Virus record (IMG/VR): IMGVR_UViG_3300025616_000026
Location: 1 to 34,016 of that record
Length of the DNA: 34,016 nucleotides
From: a virus
Reading direction: 5' to 3' (one strand)
How positions within the stretch are numbered: the first letter of the stretch is position 1; the number at the start of each line of letters is the position of its first letter. The notes beneath the pieces were generated by a model. It worked only from the letters and a program-made list of their open reading frames with translations, had not been told where the DNA came from and made no database searches. A program made the position numbers and the translations under genes. Shown one piece after another: positions 14,117 through 20,312 of this stretch.

Positions 14117-14429
14117 TTGCTCTAGCAAACCCAAGCAAATCCATTGGAGTAAAGATAATAGGAAACACAGTTATAAATTCTCTTATTTCCTCGTCTGTTA
14201 AAGTCTTTGCTGGTGGTTTTTTCCATAACACTTCCACAATCCTATGCTCATCATCTGTATAAGTAACAGCTAGTAGTTCACCTGTTTCTTTATTTTTTTG
14301 AAGTGATAGGTGTAGTTCTTTTGCTAGATGGGTGTAGAGTGGCTGACCATCAATACTCATAGGGTCTGCCTTCCAATTGATGTAGTCATTGCACATACTG
14401 TTTACATACGCTACTGGTTCATTGTTCAT
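14091..14429 (-). CDS. Hypothetical phage protein with LTDEEI tail module
   Basis: The 112-aa protein begins NNEPVAYVN and has a GQPLYTH segment near residue 28; phage proteins that combine a 'PLYthp' piece with a C-terminal 'LTDEEI...aRAIL+K' helix are common and uncharacterised. AAGGA is five bases before the ATG. The C-terminal module is shared with the next gene. Confidence 0.75.
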   Translation of the reverse strand: MNNEPVAYVNSMCNDYINWKADPMSIDGQPLYTHLAKELHLSLQKNKETGELLAVTYTDDEHRIVEVLWKKPPAKTLTDEEIREFITVFPIIFTPMDLLGFARAILRKVQEG

Positions 14430-14758
14430 ATTGATCCTTGTCTGCGATTACTGGATAAAGTGCGCCAAATATCAATGATCCGAATTTCATGATTACGCTC
14501 ATTGTCAATTAGCTTAAAGTCTTTAAAAGCCTGAATATGCTCTAAAACCGCCTGATTGTATTTAAGGCTTGCCTTGGCTTTTGCTTCCCTTTCGGCTACT
14601 GTGCCATCAGAAAGTAAAAATTCATGCGCCTGAGCCTGTTTAATGCCTTCCTCAAGCCTTTTAACTTCACCACCTAGATCTGCATGAGATTTATCTGTAT
14701 CGGAAAGGTAAATTAATGCTTTTTCTACCCGATCTTCATTTAATTTATCAAGACTCAT
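14426..14758 (-). CDS. Hypothetical helical phage protein
   Basis: The 110-aa protein is almost wholly helical and charged. It has YLSDTDKSHADLGGEVKRLE near the N-terminus and a conserved-looking AERE-x-KAKAS stretch, as in a family of small phage proteins without a known role. I chose the ATG at 14758 because AAGGAG is seven bases upstream; the ATG at 14764 overlaps that SD. The start overlaps the previous stop by ATGA. Confidence 0.75.
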   Translation of the reverse strand: MSLDKLNEDRVEKALIYLSDTDKSHADLGGEVKRLEEGIKQAQAHEFLLSDGTVAEREAKAKASLKYNQAVLEHIQAFKDFKLIDNERNHEIRIIDIWRTLSSNRRQGSI

Positions 14759-14949
14759 TTCCATTCTCCTTTTTCATCAGCTTTATTTCCTTTTAACCAT
14801 TGATCTTCAAAATCCCTTAACAACTCCCAACCTAGCTTTTCCTTATGCTTGTGCATATATTCCCTAAAAGCCTTTAAACCCCAAATCCTGCGCCACATAA
14901 TAAGTTGGCGAACAGCGCATTGATGGCAATGTTTTGCTTCATTTTTCAA
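14755..14949 (-). CDS. Hypothetical protein with C-x2-C, TTG start
   Basis: The 64-aa protein starts at TTG (14949), overlapping the CmoA-like gene by 11 bp. It has CHQC near residues 8-11 followed by a basic, Trp-rich helix (MWRRIWGLKAFREYMHKHKE) and a WELLRDFEDQW segment. An ATG nearby opens only a 22-codon ORF in another frame. DNA or metal binding is possible; function unknown. Confidence 0.6.
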   Translation of the reverse strand: MKNEAKHCHQCAVRQLIMWRRIWGLKAFREYMHKHKEKLGWELLRDFEDQWLKGNKADEKGEWK

Positions 14950-15577
14950 TTACCCATCCCTTGAATTCACCAAGCTGAAAAAATTGTTTTGCATTTAAAG
15001 GCATTTTTATGGGTCTTTGTATTCCTGAAAGGCTTAATTCTTTATTTAAAATATCTTCAGGTTTAGCGCCATTTTTAAGTTTCCAATACATTGTTAAGCG
15101 CTTCATGACTGTTGAAAAATACCCTTCTTCATCACAAACCTTATCAACTACGATGATTGCTCCACCTTTATTCATTTTTTGATACAATCTCTCAATAAAC
15201 GCTTCTTGACCAATAACAGGAAAAAACATAGTTGTAAGCATCAAAATGGCTACATCAAACGATTGATATTGATGTTGCATCGCATCACAAGATTGAACTT
15301 CATAGCAATGCTTGGTATTAAATTTATAAGCCTCGCACATTTCATCACTTTCATCTAAAGCAATAATCTTGGCATTTCTTTCATTTATTAAATCTTTTAG
15401 TGCCAATGTCATGTTTCCAGTTGAGCAACCAATGTCATACACAAGACCATTTTTAGGTAAATAGTTTCTTGTTATATAAGAAACAGACTCAGTAACCAAT
15501 TCATACCAAGGCAACTGTTCCCGAACATGAGAATCAAATTTACTAGCAAACCCTTCTTTAAAACTCCAATCTTTCAT
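14939..15577 (-). CDS. SAM-dependent methyltransferase, CmoA-like
   Basis: The 212-aa class I methyltransferase has motif I VYDIGCSTG (46-54), an acidic end of strand 2 in IALDES (72-77) and NKGGAIIVVDK (about 136-146) as post-motif III. The order and the N-terminal F-D-S-H-V-R-E-Q-L-P-W-Y segment resemble CmoA, which modifies tRNA wobble uridine using carboxy-SAM. The phage protein is shorter and its actual substrate is uncertain; tRNA, another RNA, or a small molecule are all possible. It overlaps the C5 methyltransferase gene by ATGA, and AAAGG precedes the start. Confidence 0.8.
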   Translation of the reverse strand: MKDWSFKEGFASKFDSHVREQLPWYELVTESVSYITRNYLPKNGLVYDIGCSTGNMTLALKDLINERNAKIIALDESDEMCEAYKFNTKHCYEVQSCDAMQHQYQSFDVAILMLTTMFFPVIGQEAFIERLYQKMNKGGAIIVVDKVCDEEGYFSTVMKRLTMYWKLKNGAKPEDILNKELSLSGIQRPIKMPLNAKQFFQLGEFKGWVIEK

Positions 15578-16674
15578 AATGGCAACCTTTTAGCAATTTC
15601 ATAAATTACATTGACAGTTACAGCTCTACCGCAACGCTCATATCTTTGAGCATCGCCAACCAAAGATCCATCTGCATACCATTTAGTCCAGTTATCAGGC
15701 AATGATTGGAGTCTTTCACACTCTAATGGGGTTAATTTTCTTAAAGTTGACCCAACAATTACCCCATGCCTATCTTGTGCTGTAACTGTAAAAGCTACTT
15801 CATTATGATTTTTAATTTGCCTGCCATTTTGTCTTTTTTCTTTGCGATCAGGAGTTAATACAGCTCTAACTTCAGATCCGATATATGGGACATTATTTCC
15901 ACCTGTTCCCATATTTGCAGTCAAAGTTGGAGCATAAGCACCTTTTATATCCCTGAAATGGGTTCTTCTCCATTGAGTTGCCCGAACAAATCCATCTGAC
16001 TTGTATTGATCCCCTTCATCAATAACGGCTCTTGTTCCCCCGCCTTTGTAATAGTGTCCGTCAATCGTTGGTAAATAACTTGTCCGAATCCGTTTCCTTT
16101 TTCCTTGTGTTTCTTGGTTCTCTCCACCATCCTCTGCAAAGCACCTTCCGACAGGAAATACTTTGGGAGGGGGTTTTCCTCTAAGATGCCCGACAATAAA
16201 CACTCTTTCCCGATTCTGTGGGACTCCAAAATTCTTGCTGTTAAGACATTCCCATTGGCAGTCATACCCCAATTCATCCAAGCTGGAAAGGATGACTGCA
16301 AAGGTTCTTCCTCCGTCATGGTTGAGGAGTCCTTTAACATTTTCAAGGAAAAAATATGGGATTCTTTTACCAGCGAGGATTCTACAGATTTCAAAAAAGA
16401 GAGTGCCTCGTGTATCTTCTGTTCCGAATCCTGTTCTTCTTCCAGCAACTGAAAAAGTTGCACATGGAAATCCTCCAACGAGTAAATCGGCTTGTGGGAT
16501 TTCATCAGGTTGAATGATTCTGATATCTCTTGGGTCGGGTTTGTCTTTAAAGTTATGTTCATAAATTCTCCTTGCTTTATCTTCTATTTCATTTGACCAA
16601 ACGCACTCATGACCCGCTTTTTCAAGACCAAGCCTAAAACCACCAATTCCAGCAAATAATTCAATAAATTTCAT
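15574..16674 (-). CDS. DNA cytosine-5 methyltransferase
   Basis: The 366-aa enzyme shows the C5-MTase motifs in order: I FAGIGG (7-12), IV GFPCATFS with catalytic C71, VI ENVKG (111-115), VIII QNRERVFIVG (153-162), a variable recognition region (about 165-305), and the end motifs (LTPLECERLQSLPDNW, then CGRAVTVNV, where Asn is more usual than Arg). It probably methylates phage DNA to evade host restriction; the site is unknown. Base use at 16.0-16.5 kb looks richer in G+C than its neighbours. A second long frame is nested inside (15945-16562). Confidence 0.93.
   Translation of the reverse strand: MKFIELFAGIGGFRLGLEKAGHECVWSNEIEDKARRIYEHNFKDKPDPRDIRIIQPDEIPQADLLVGGFPCATFSVAGRRTGFGTEDTRGTLFFEICRILAGKRIPYFFLENVKGLLNHDGGRTFAVILSSLDELGYDCQWECLNSKNFGVPQNRERVFIVGHLRGKPPPKVFPVGRCFAEDGGENQETQGKRKRIRTSYLPTIDGHYYKGGGTRAVIDEGDQYKSDGFVRATQWRRTHFRDIKGAYAPTLTANMGTGGNNVPYIGSEVRAVLTPDRKEKRQNGRQIKNHNEVAFTVTAQDRHGVIVGSTLRKLTPLECERLQSLPDNWTKWYADGSLVGDAQRYERCGRAVTVNVIYEIAKRLPL
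15945..16562 (-). CDS. Nested gene in another frame of the methyltransferase
   Basis: A 205-aa ORF lies entirely within the C5-MTase gene, same strand, different frame. Its ATG has a perfect SD, AAGGAG, five bases upstream; the outer frame spells the SD with the Arg codons AGG-AGA. Residues about 115-145 read GKECLLSGILEENPLPKYFL and then SEGALQRM. From memory this resembles a family of phage hypothetical proteins with 'SLS-x-x-LE...P-x-KYFLS-x-x-A-x-x-x-L+R' that are themselves found in or beside C5-MTase genes. Function unknown. The SD, length and family-like pattern support translation; it may still be a shadow frame. Confidence 0.55.
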   Translation of the reverse strand: MNITLKTNPTQEISESFNLMKSHKPIYSLEDFHVQLFQLLEEEQDSEQKIHEALSFLKSVESSLVKESHIFSLKMLKDSSTMTEEEPLQSSFPAWMNWGMTANGNVLTARILESHRIGKECLLSGILEENPLPKYFLSEGALQRMVERTKKHKEKGNGFGQVIYQRLTDTITKAGEQEPLLMKGINTSQMDLFGQLNGEEPISGI

Positions 16675-17060
16675 TTCATCACTTTCCTAGTAAATTCCTT
16701 GATCTTTGCCATCGCTTCTTCCCTCATCTTTGCTCCAGCCTCTATTTCAGCTTGTGTCTTTTGATGAGTGAGGGTTGCTTCAGGCTTTACAGGAATCCTG
16801 CCAGCTTGAGAACATAAATCCTTAAATTCAATGGCAGATGGCACAAAAGACTTATTCATGGAGTTCAAAGCAAAATCTAGTGTTGGTTTGTATGTTGCAT
16901 AAATACCAAGCATTTCTTTCCATGTTTGGCGAACTAATCCCAAATCAACACCATCCCAATGTCTTGTAAAGGTAGCGCCATAGATAGCTCCCATCTTGCC
17001 AAATACATAATCCATGCCGTTATCGGCATTTGTAAAGTCACTTTCCAAGTAAGCCAACAT
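16671..17060 (-). CDS. Replication protein, lambda P-like helicase loader
   Basis: The 129-aa form starts at the second of two adjacent ATGs, with GGAGG five bases upstream inside the end of the DUF1376 gene. The pattern W-x-x-x-L (TWKEMLGIY), ALNSMNKSFVPSAIEFKDLC resembles the conserved 'al.......pPs..eF..lC' part of P-like loaders, followed by a charged coiled coil. It would recruit host DnaB to the origin bound by the upstream initiator. Moderately sure of the family. Confidence 0.7.
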   Translation of the reverse strand: MLAYLESDFTNADNGMDYVFGKMGAIYGATFTRHWDGVDLGLVRQTWKEMLGIYATYKPTLDFALNSMNKSFVPSAIEFKDLCSQAGRIPVKPEATLTHQKTQAEIEAGAKMREEAMAKIKEFTRKVMK

Positions 17061-17736
17061 CATTCCCTCCGCCAATCAATCCACGAGTTAATCCTTGTAA
17101 AACTGTAGAAGTTCTTTCTGCATTAGTCTGTTTTTCCTTAACCCATTCCGCTTTAAATCCTCTCCATCCCCTAGCGGAACATTCAGCTAATGCTTGCTCT
17201 AAAGACCATCCAGCTTTTTGAGCCTCTTTAGAAATAGTTTTTATGACATTTTCAGAAACTACAGCTCTAGCTTTTTTTCTTTGCAAAACAAAATCATTCC
17301 AAATTTCGATTGATACACCTTCAGGTGCTTGTATTGTTTTTATATGGTTATTGGTTAATGGTTCTTGGTTCTTGGTTAGGAGCTGATTCGGTGCTGATTT
17401 CAGTTCTGATTTCAGAGCTGATAACTTCTCTGATTTGATTCTGTTTGCGTTCCGAGCCGAGTCTGCTTTCAGACGATATTTAGCAATTTCATCATCACAG
17501 CGCTTAGAAATCCATAAATCTCCATATTTTTCAAAAAATGTTTCCAAAATGTATTGAACATCAGAGCTGAAATCAGACATTCCAATTCTTCTAGCAATAA
17601 TGGATGGCTCACCATTAAGAGGGTTTTCATCTAAATAATATTGGTCAATTAGCCTTCTATAAGCCAAATCTTCCATAAAACTAAGATGCCTAGTGTGAGC
17701 TGCGTAATCCCCAATATGAAATGGGTAAAAGTTCAT
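17038..17736 (-). CDS. DUF1376/YdaU-type replication initiator
   Basis: The 232-aa protein begins NFYPFHIGDYAAHTRHLSF and continues with E-D-L-A-Y-R-R-L-I-D-Q-Y-Y, the hallmark of DUF1376 (YdaU) winged-helix-like proteins, which take the place of lambda O in many phages. Residues about 60-105 continue the DNA-binding part; a linker at about 115-135 is followed by a C-terminal domain (WNDFVLQRKKARA...ARGWRGFKAEW) typical of replisome organisers. It precedes the P-like gene, as O precedes P. AAGGA lies six bases before the ATG. Confidence 0.85.
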   Translation of the reverse strand: MNFYPFHIGDYAAHTRHLSFMEDLAYRRLIDQYYLDENPLNGEPSIIARRIGMSDFSSDVQYILETFFEKYGDLWISKRCDDEIAKYRLKADSARNANRIKSEKLSALKSELKSAPNQLLTKNQEPLTNNHIKTIQAPEGVSIEIWNDFVLQRKKARAVVSENVIKTISKEAQKAGWSLEQALAECSARGWRGFKAEWVKEKQTNAERTSTVLQGLTRGLIGGGNDVGLLGK

Positions 17737-17738
17737 GT

Positions 17739-17936
17739 TTAGTCCTTTTTGAAAAGATCAGGTCTAAGTTGTTCTCTAGTCAATTTGTAATCTGTCAGCT
17801 CCTCAATAGCCTTTAAATACTTAAATGGAATCTTTGTTTGACCCCATAAATAAACAGTATTTGGCTTTAAACCCAACTTTTCAGCCAAATCTTTAAGCTG
17901 ACCGAACTCAATTCGTAATAAATCCATTGGACTCAT
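17739..17936 (-). CDS. Cro/YdaS-like HTH regulator
   Basis: The 65-aa protein starts at ATG 17936 with AGGGAG six bases upstream; a longer frame to 17990 would run through the promoter region. The helix-turn-helix reads LKDLAEKLGLKPNTVYLWGQ (about 14-33), followed by KIPFKYLKAIEELTDYKLTREQL, typical of YdaS/Cro-like regulators of phages. It is the first leftward gene beside the divergent operators, so it should repress or switch that region. No CI partner is seen. Confidence 0.82.
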   Translation of the reverse strand: MSPMDLLRIEFGQLKDLAEKLGLKPNTVYLWGQTKIPFKYLKAIEELTDYKLTREQLRPDLFKKD

Positions 17937-17959
17937 GTATTTCTCCCTAAAAGTTATAC

Positions 17960-18000
17960 CATCATACATTATTTGCAAAACATCATACAATTATTTGTAT
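17960..18000. promoter_or_regulatory. Tandem operator sites in the divergent control region
   Basis: ATACAATTATTTGTAT (17985-18000) is a perfect palindrome with 6-bp arms around TTAT. A near copy, ATACATTATTTGCA, is at 17964-17977. Both are preceded by CATCATACA (17960-17968 and 17981-17989), a 21-bp period equal to two helical turns. They lie over the leftward promoter, as expected for sites bound by the adjacent Cro-like protein. Confidence 0.65.
17961..17990 (-). promoter_or_regulatory. Candidate leftward early promoter
   Basis: On the minus strand TTGTAT (17985-17990) and TATGAT (17961-17966) are 18 bp apart. The -35 is one arm of the perfect palindrome and the -10 touches the second operator copy, so binding there would block transcription of the Cro-like gene and the long leftward unit. 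Confidence 0.5.
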
Positions 18001-18034
18001 TAGGGAAAGCACCTATAAAAAATAATTAATAAAG

Positions 18035-18063
18035 TTGTTGTAAACCTTAATTTAGTGTATATT
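18035..18063 (+). promoter_or_regulatory. Candidate rightward early promoter
   Basis: TTGTTG (18035-18040) and TATATT (18058-18063) are 17 bp apart, about 20 bp before the first SD of the rightward operon. It lies outside the two palindromes, so control may differ from the leftward promoter. Confidence 0.5.
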
Positions 18064-18082
18064 GGAGTCTAGTTCAACAGTA

Positions 18083-18100
18083 AAGGAGTAAGTGATGAAA
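18083..18100 (+). promoter_or_regulatory. Repeated start cassette AAGGAGTAAGTGATGAAA (copy 1 of 3)
   Basis: The same 18 bases occur exactly at 18083-18100, 18297-18314 and 20301-20318. Each gives a strong SD six bases before an ATG-AAA start of a short gene. In copies 2 and 3 the leading A's form the upstream stop codon. The identity outside coding constraint suggests duplicated start modules. It sets the starts at 18095, 18309 and 20313 rather than the GTG two codons' breadth upstream. Confidence 0.85.
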
Positions 18101-18298
18101 TGCGTAATCAACGGATGTAAATGCAGTTTTGGTTCTATGCCTCAAACAGGCAACAGGGTTAAATTATTTGACCTTGAAGGAACAGTCACTAAAGGTATTT
18201 GCGAAAAACCTTTTTTATCTGATTACAAAGTTAAAGTTTTATGGGATGGTGCAAGCCAATCTTTTGCAACACCAAGTGATGTATTGACCATTATTTAA
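18095..18298 (+). CDS. First early protein, hypothetical
   Basis: The 67-aa protein begins MKCVINGCKCSF, with three Cys early on and a fourth further on. Its middle and end (GNRVKLFDLEGTVTKG, KVKVLWDGASQSFATPSDV) suggest a small SH3-like or KOW-like beta barrel. It is the first gene after the rightward promoter and would be made very early. No clear family. Confidence 0.7.
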   Translation: MKCVINGCKCSFGSMPQTGNRVKLFDLEGTVTKGICEKPFLSDYKVKVLWDGASQSFATPSDVLTII

Positions 18299-18308
18299 GG
18301 AGTAAGTG

Positions 18309-18389
18309 ATGAAAACAGCAATACTTGAATGGACAGCAGTAGTCGTAATGGGAATTCTTTTGGGCGCAATGTTCGCCTATGGAGCTTAA
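18309..18389 (+). CDS. Tiny membrane protein, 26 aa
   Basis: This ORF is short but has the exact strong start cassette used twice elsewhere in the operon. The product is a short polar N-terminus (MKTAILEW) and one hydrophobic helix (TAVVVMGILLGAMFAYGA). Its last codons contain GGAG, the SD of the next gene, two bases away. Possible roles include membrane signalling or exclusion; none can be shown. Confidence 0.65.
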   Translation: MKTAILEWTAVVVMGILLGAMFAYGA

Positions 18390-18391
18390 TC

Positions 18392-18673
18392 ATGTCAAAA
18401 CTTGAAGCCTATTATGAAGCACCCTACGATGACCAAGACTCAGAAGAATTTGAGTTTGAAGTGACAGAACTCATGAAAACCGAATTTAGCCCCGATACCT
18501 TTACTAATTTTGAGCAAGCCATTGCTTATGCCAAAGCTAGTGATGTTGAGGCAGTTGAGGCTATTTTAAGCCAACCTGAAGTGGATTTTAAGGCTTTAGG
18601 TCGCAAACTGTATTGCATGGCTTATGACTATCAAGAATTTTATGCAAAACGCAAAGTAAGAGAGGGTTATTAA
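18392..18673 (+). CDS. Hypothetical acidic early protein
   Basis: The 93-aa protein starts at ATG 18392 (GGAG seven bases upstream). A longer frame to 18329 would overlap the 26-aa gene and has no SD. The N-terminal third is strongly acidic (YDDQDSEEFEFEVTELM), the rest helical with AIAYAKASDVEAVEAIL. Acidic early proteins can be inhibitors or DNA mimics; this is only a thought. It directly precedes the annealing protein gene. Confidence 0.7.
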   Translation: MSKLEAYYEAPYDDQDSEEFEFEVTELMKTEFSPDTFTNFEQAIAYAKASDVEAVEAILSQPEVDFKALGRKLYCMAYDYQEFYAKRKVREGY

Positions 18674-18674
18674 A

Positions 18675-19214
18675 ATGAGTAATTTTTTAGAACTACGAAA
18701 AATCAATGTAAATGAAAAAATAGAGAAAAAAGGTAAATTTAGCTATTTGTCTTGGAGTTGGGCTGTAGATCAGCTTTTGCAACAAGATCCTTTAGCTACT
18801 TGGACTTATGGCGATCCTGTTTACTTTTCTGAATCTTTAATGGTATTTTGCTCAGTAACGGCTTTTGGCAAAACCATGACAGCTCAAATGCCTGTCATTA
18901 ACAATCAAAACAAAGCTATTCAAAACCCTGATGCAATGGCTGTAAATACCGCTATGCAACGCTGTTTAGTAAAGGCAATAGCCTTACATGGTCTTGCTCT
19001 GTATATTTACTCAGGAGAGGATTTGCCTGAAGAAGATCCAGTTGATTTAACAGATCAAACGGATCTTTGGGTAAAAGCAATCAATACATCAAAAGACATG
19101 GATGATTTAAAAGTAATCTATGGTAACGCTTACCATCAACTTTCAAAAAATAAATCAGCAGTTGCTAAGATTTCTGATGCCAAAGACAATAAAAAAGCGG
19201 AGTTAACACAATGA
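18675..19214 (+). CDS. Single-strand annealing protein, DUF1071 (Rad52-like)
   Basis: The 179-aa protein has the DUF1071 pattern: N-terminal KKGKFSYLSWSWAVDQLL (18-35), TWTYGD, VFCSVTAFGKTMTAQMPV, and NTAMQRCLVKAIALHGLALY followed by YSGEDLP (about 94-121). The family is placed with Rad52-type annealing proteins such as phage Sak. It would anneal strands made by the exonuclease encoded two genes later. The last 50 residues are a charged tail, a possible partner-binding region. Confidence 0.87.
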   Translation: MSNFLELRKINVNEKIEKKGKFSYLSWSWAVDQLLQQDPLATWTYGDPVYFSESLMVFCSVTAFGKTMTAQMPVINNQNKAIQNPDAMAVNTAMQRCLVKAIALHGLALYIYSGEDLPEEDPVDLTDQTDLWVKAINTSKDMDDLKVIYGNAYHQLSKNKSAVAKISDAKDNKKAELTQ

Positions 19215-19414
19215 AAGCATTTCCTACAACTTGGTTTGGAGGAGAAGTTGAAAAACCAATTCAATATGTTCAAGAAGGAATGGATTTACGAGATTACTTT
19301 GCGGCAAAAGCCTTACAAGTTTTTCTTTCACAATTAACAGAAGAATATGTTATTTCAGATGCTTGCATTGATGCTTATTATGTTGCAGATGCAATGATGG
19401 AGGCAGGAAAATGA
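19211..19414 (+). CDS. Small conserved-type phage protein, GMDLRDYFAAKAL
   Basis: The 67-aa protein carries GMDLRDYFAAKALQ and ends AYYVADAMMEAGK. Short proteins with this 'G.tlrDyFAakAl...ay.lADaml.aR' pattern are widespread in phages and uncharacterised. It overlaps both neighbours by ATGA-type junctions, placing it inside the recombination set. Confidence 0.8.
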   Translation: MKAFPTTWFGGEVEKPIQYVQEGMDLRDYFAAKALQVFLSQLTEEYVISDACIDAYYVADAMMEAGK

Positions 19415-20061
19415 CCACATTTACTACAGAAGATCGAATTTCAGCAATTCAACAAGGAACTCCTGAATGGCATCAACTTAGGCTTGGCAAAGTTACCGCA
19501 AGCAGAGTAGCTGATATATTAGCTAGGACAAAATCAGGTACTTCAGCTAGTCGAGCTAACTATCTGATTGAGCTTGCCTTGCAACGAGTTACAAAGACCA
19601 TAGAGCCATCTTATACTAACTCTGCAATGGAATGGGGAACAGCAACAGAGCCTCAAGCTAGGGTTGCTTATGAAGTTGCTACAGGAAATTTTGTAGATCA
19701 AGTTGCTTTTGTAGATCACCCTACTATTACTAATTTTGGATGCTCACCTGATGGGTTGGTAGGATCTGATGCCCTTATTGAAATAAAATGCCCAAACTCA
19801 GTTACCCATTGGACTTATATAAGAGCCAATGAACCGCCTAATAAATATGTAATTCAGATGCAAGCACAAATGGCAGTTACAGGGGCTAAATGGTGCGACT
19901 TTGTGTCATTTGATCCCCGTATGCCTGAACGCAGTCAATTATTGATTGTCAATATTCCTAGAGATCCTGAGTTCATACTTTTTATGGAAACAGAAATTAA
20001 GCAGTTTTTAAATGAAGTGCAAGTTGAAGTAAACCTAATGGAGAAAAGAAATGGCGATTAA
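19411..20061 (+). CDS. YqaJ/lambda-type 5'-3' exonuclease
   Basis: The 216-aa protein shows the YqaJ viral recombinase pattern: QGTPEWHQLRLGKVTASRV (15-33), MEWGTATEPQAR with E74/E80, SPDG (112-115), IEIKCP with E124 and K126, and the QMQAQMAVTGA helix (149-159). This is the PD-(D/E)xK core of lambda exonuclease relatives, which resect double-strand ends. It works as a two-component system with the DUF1071 annealing protein. Confidence 0.92.
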   Translation: MTTFTTEDRISAIQQGTPEWHQLRLGKVTASRVADILARTKSGTSASRANYLIELALQRVTKTIEPSYTNSAMEWGTATEPQARVAYEVATGNFVDQVAFVDHPTITNFGCSPDGLVGSDALIEIKCPNSVTHWTYIRANEPPNKYVIQMQAQMAVTGAKWCDFVSFDPRMPERSQLLIVNIPRDPEFILFMETEIKQFLNEVQVEVNLMEKRNGD

Positions 20062-20302
20062 ATACTTTGTAAAAGCAGCAGTTTCCGAATATGAATCTGA
20101 AGGAAAAACCAAAAAGCGTTATCAATCCATTGGTATTGTAATGGAAACAAAGCATGGGCTTATGCTAAAACTTGAGTCTTTGCCTATTTTTGCTATGAAA
20201 GAAGGTTCTATTCTTGCTTATTTAAATGAGCCTGAAGAAAAAACAGATCAACCTAAATCATCCCCTAACTTAGCAACTTTGGAAGATGATCCACCATTTT
20301 AA
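20051..20302 (+). CDS. Small putative ssDNA-binding protein with SSB-like tip
   Basis: The 83-aa protein has a compact beta-rich N-terminal part (KKRYQSIGIVMETKHGLMLK, LESLPIF) resembling small phage OB-fold-like proteins. It ends in a flexible acidic tail finishing EDDPPF, very close to the DDIPF tip by which bacterial SSB recruits partner proteins. It overlaps the exonuclease gene by 11 bp. A role as a phage SSB or host-partner recruiter is an inference. Confidence 0.65.
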   Translation: MAIKYFVKAAVSEYESEGKTKKRYQSIGIVMETKHGLMLKLESLPIFAMKEGSILAYLNEPEEKTDQPKSSPNLATLEDDPPF

Positions 20303-20312
20303 GGAGTAAGTG

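Noticed and set aside
14870-14950. A 22-codon ORF starting ATG-AAG-CAA beside the TTG start of the 64-aa gene
   Set aside because: No SD at proper distance, and the 64-aa frame has a coherent C-x2-C plus helix pattern and extends to a coupled junction.
16105-16513. Two opposite-strand ORFs of about 115 codons within the methyltransferase
   Set aside because: They run against the operon, lack good start signals and have Cys/Ser-rich shadow composition. Long open frames here are likely a side effect of locally higher G+C and of the two overlapping same-strand frames.
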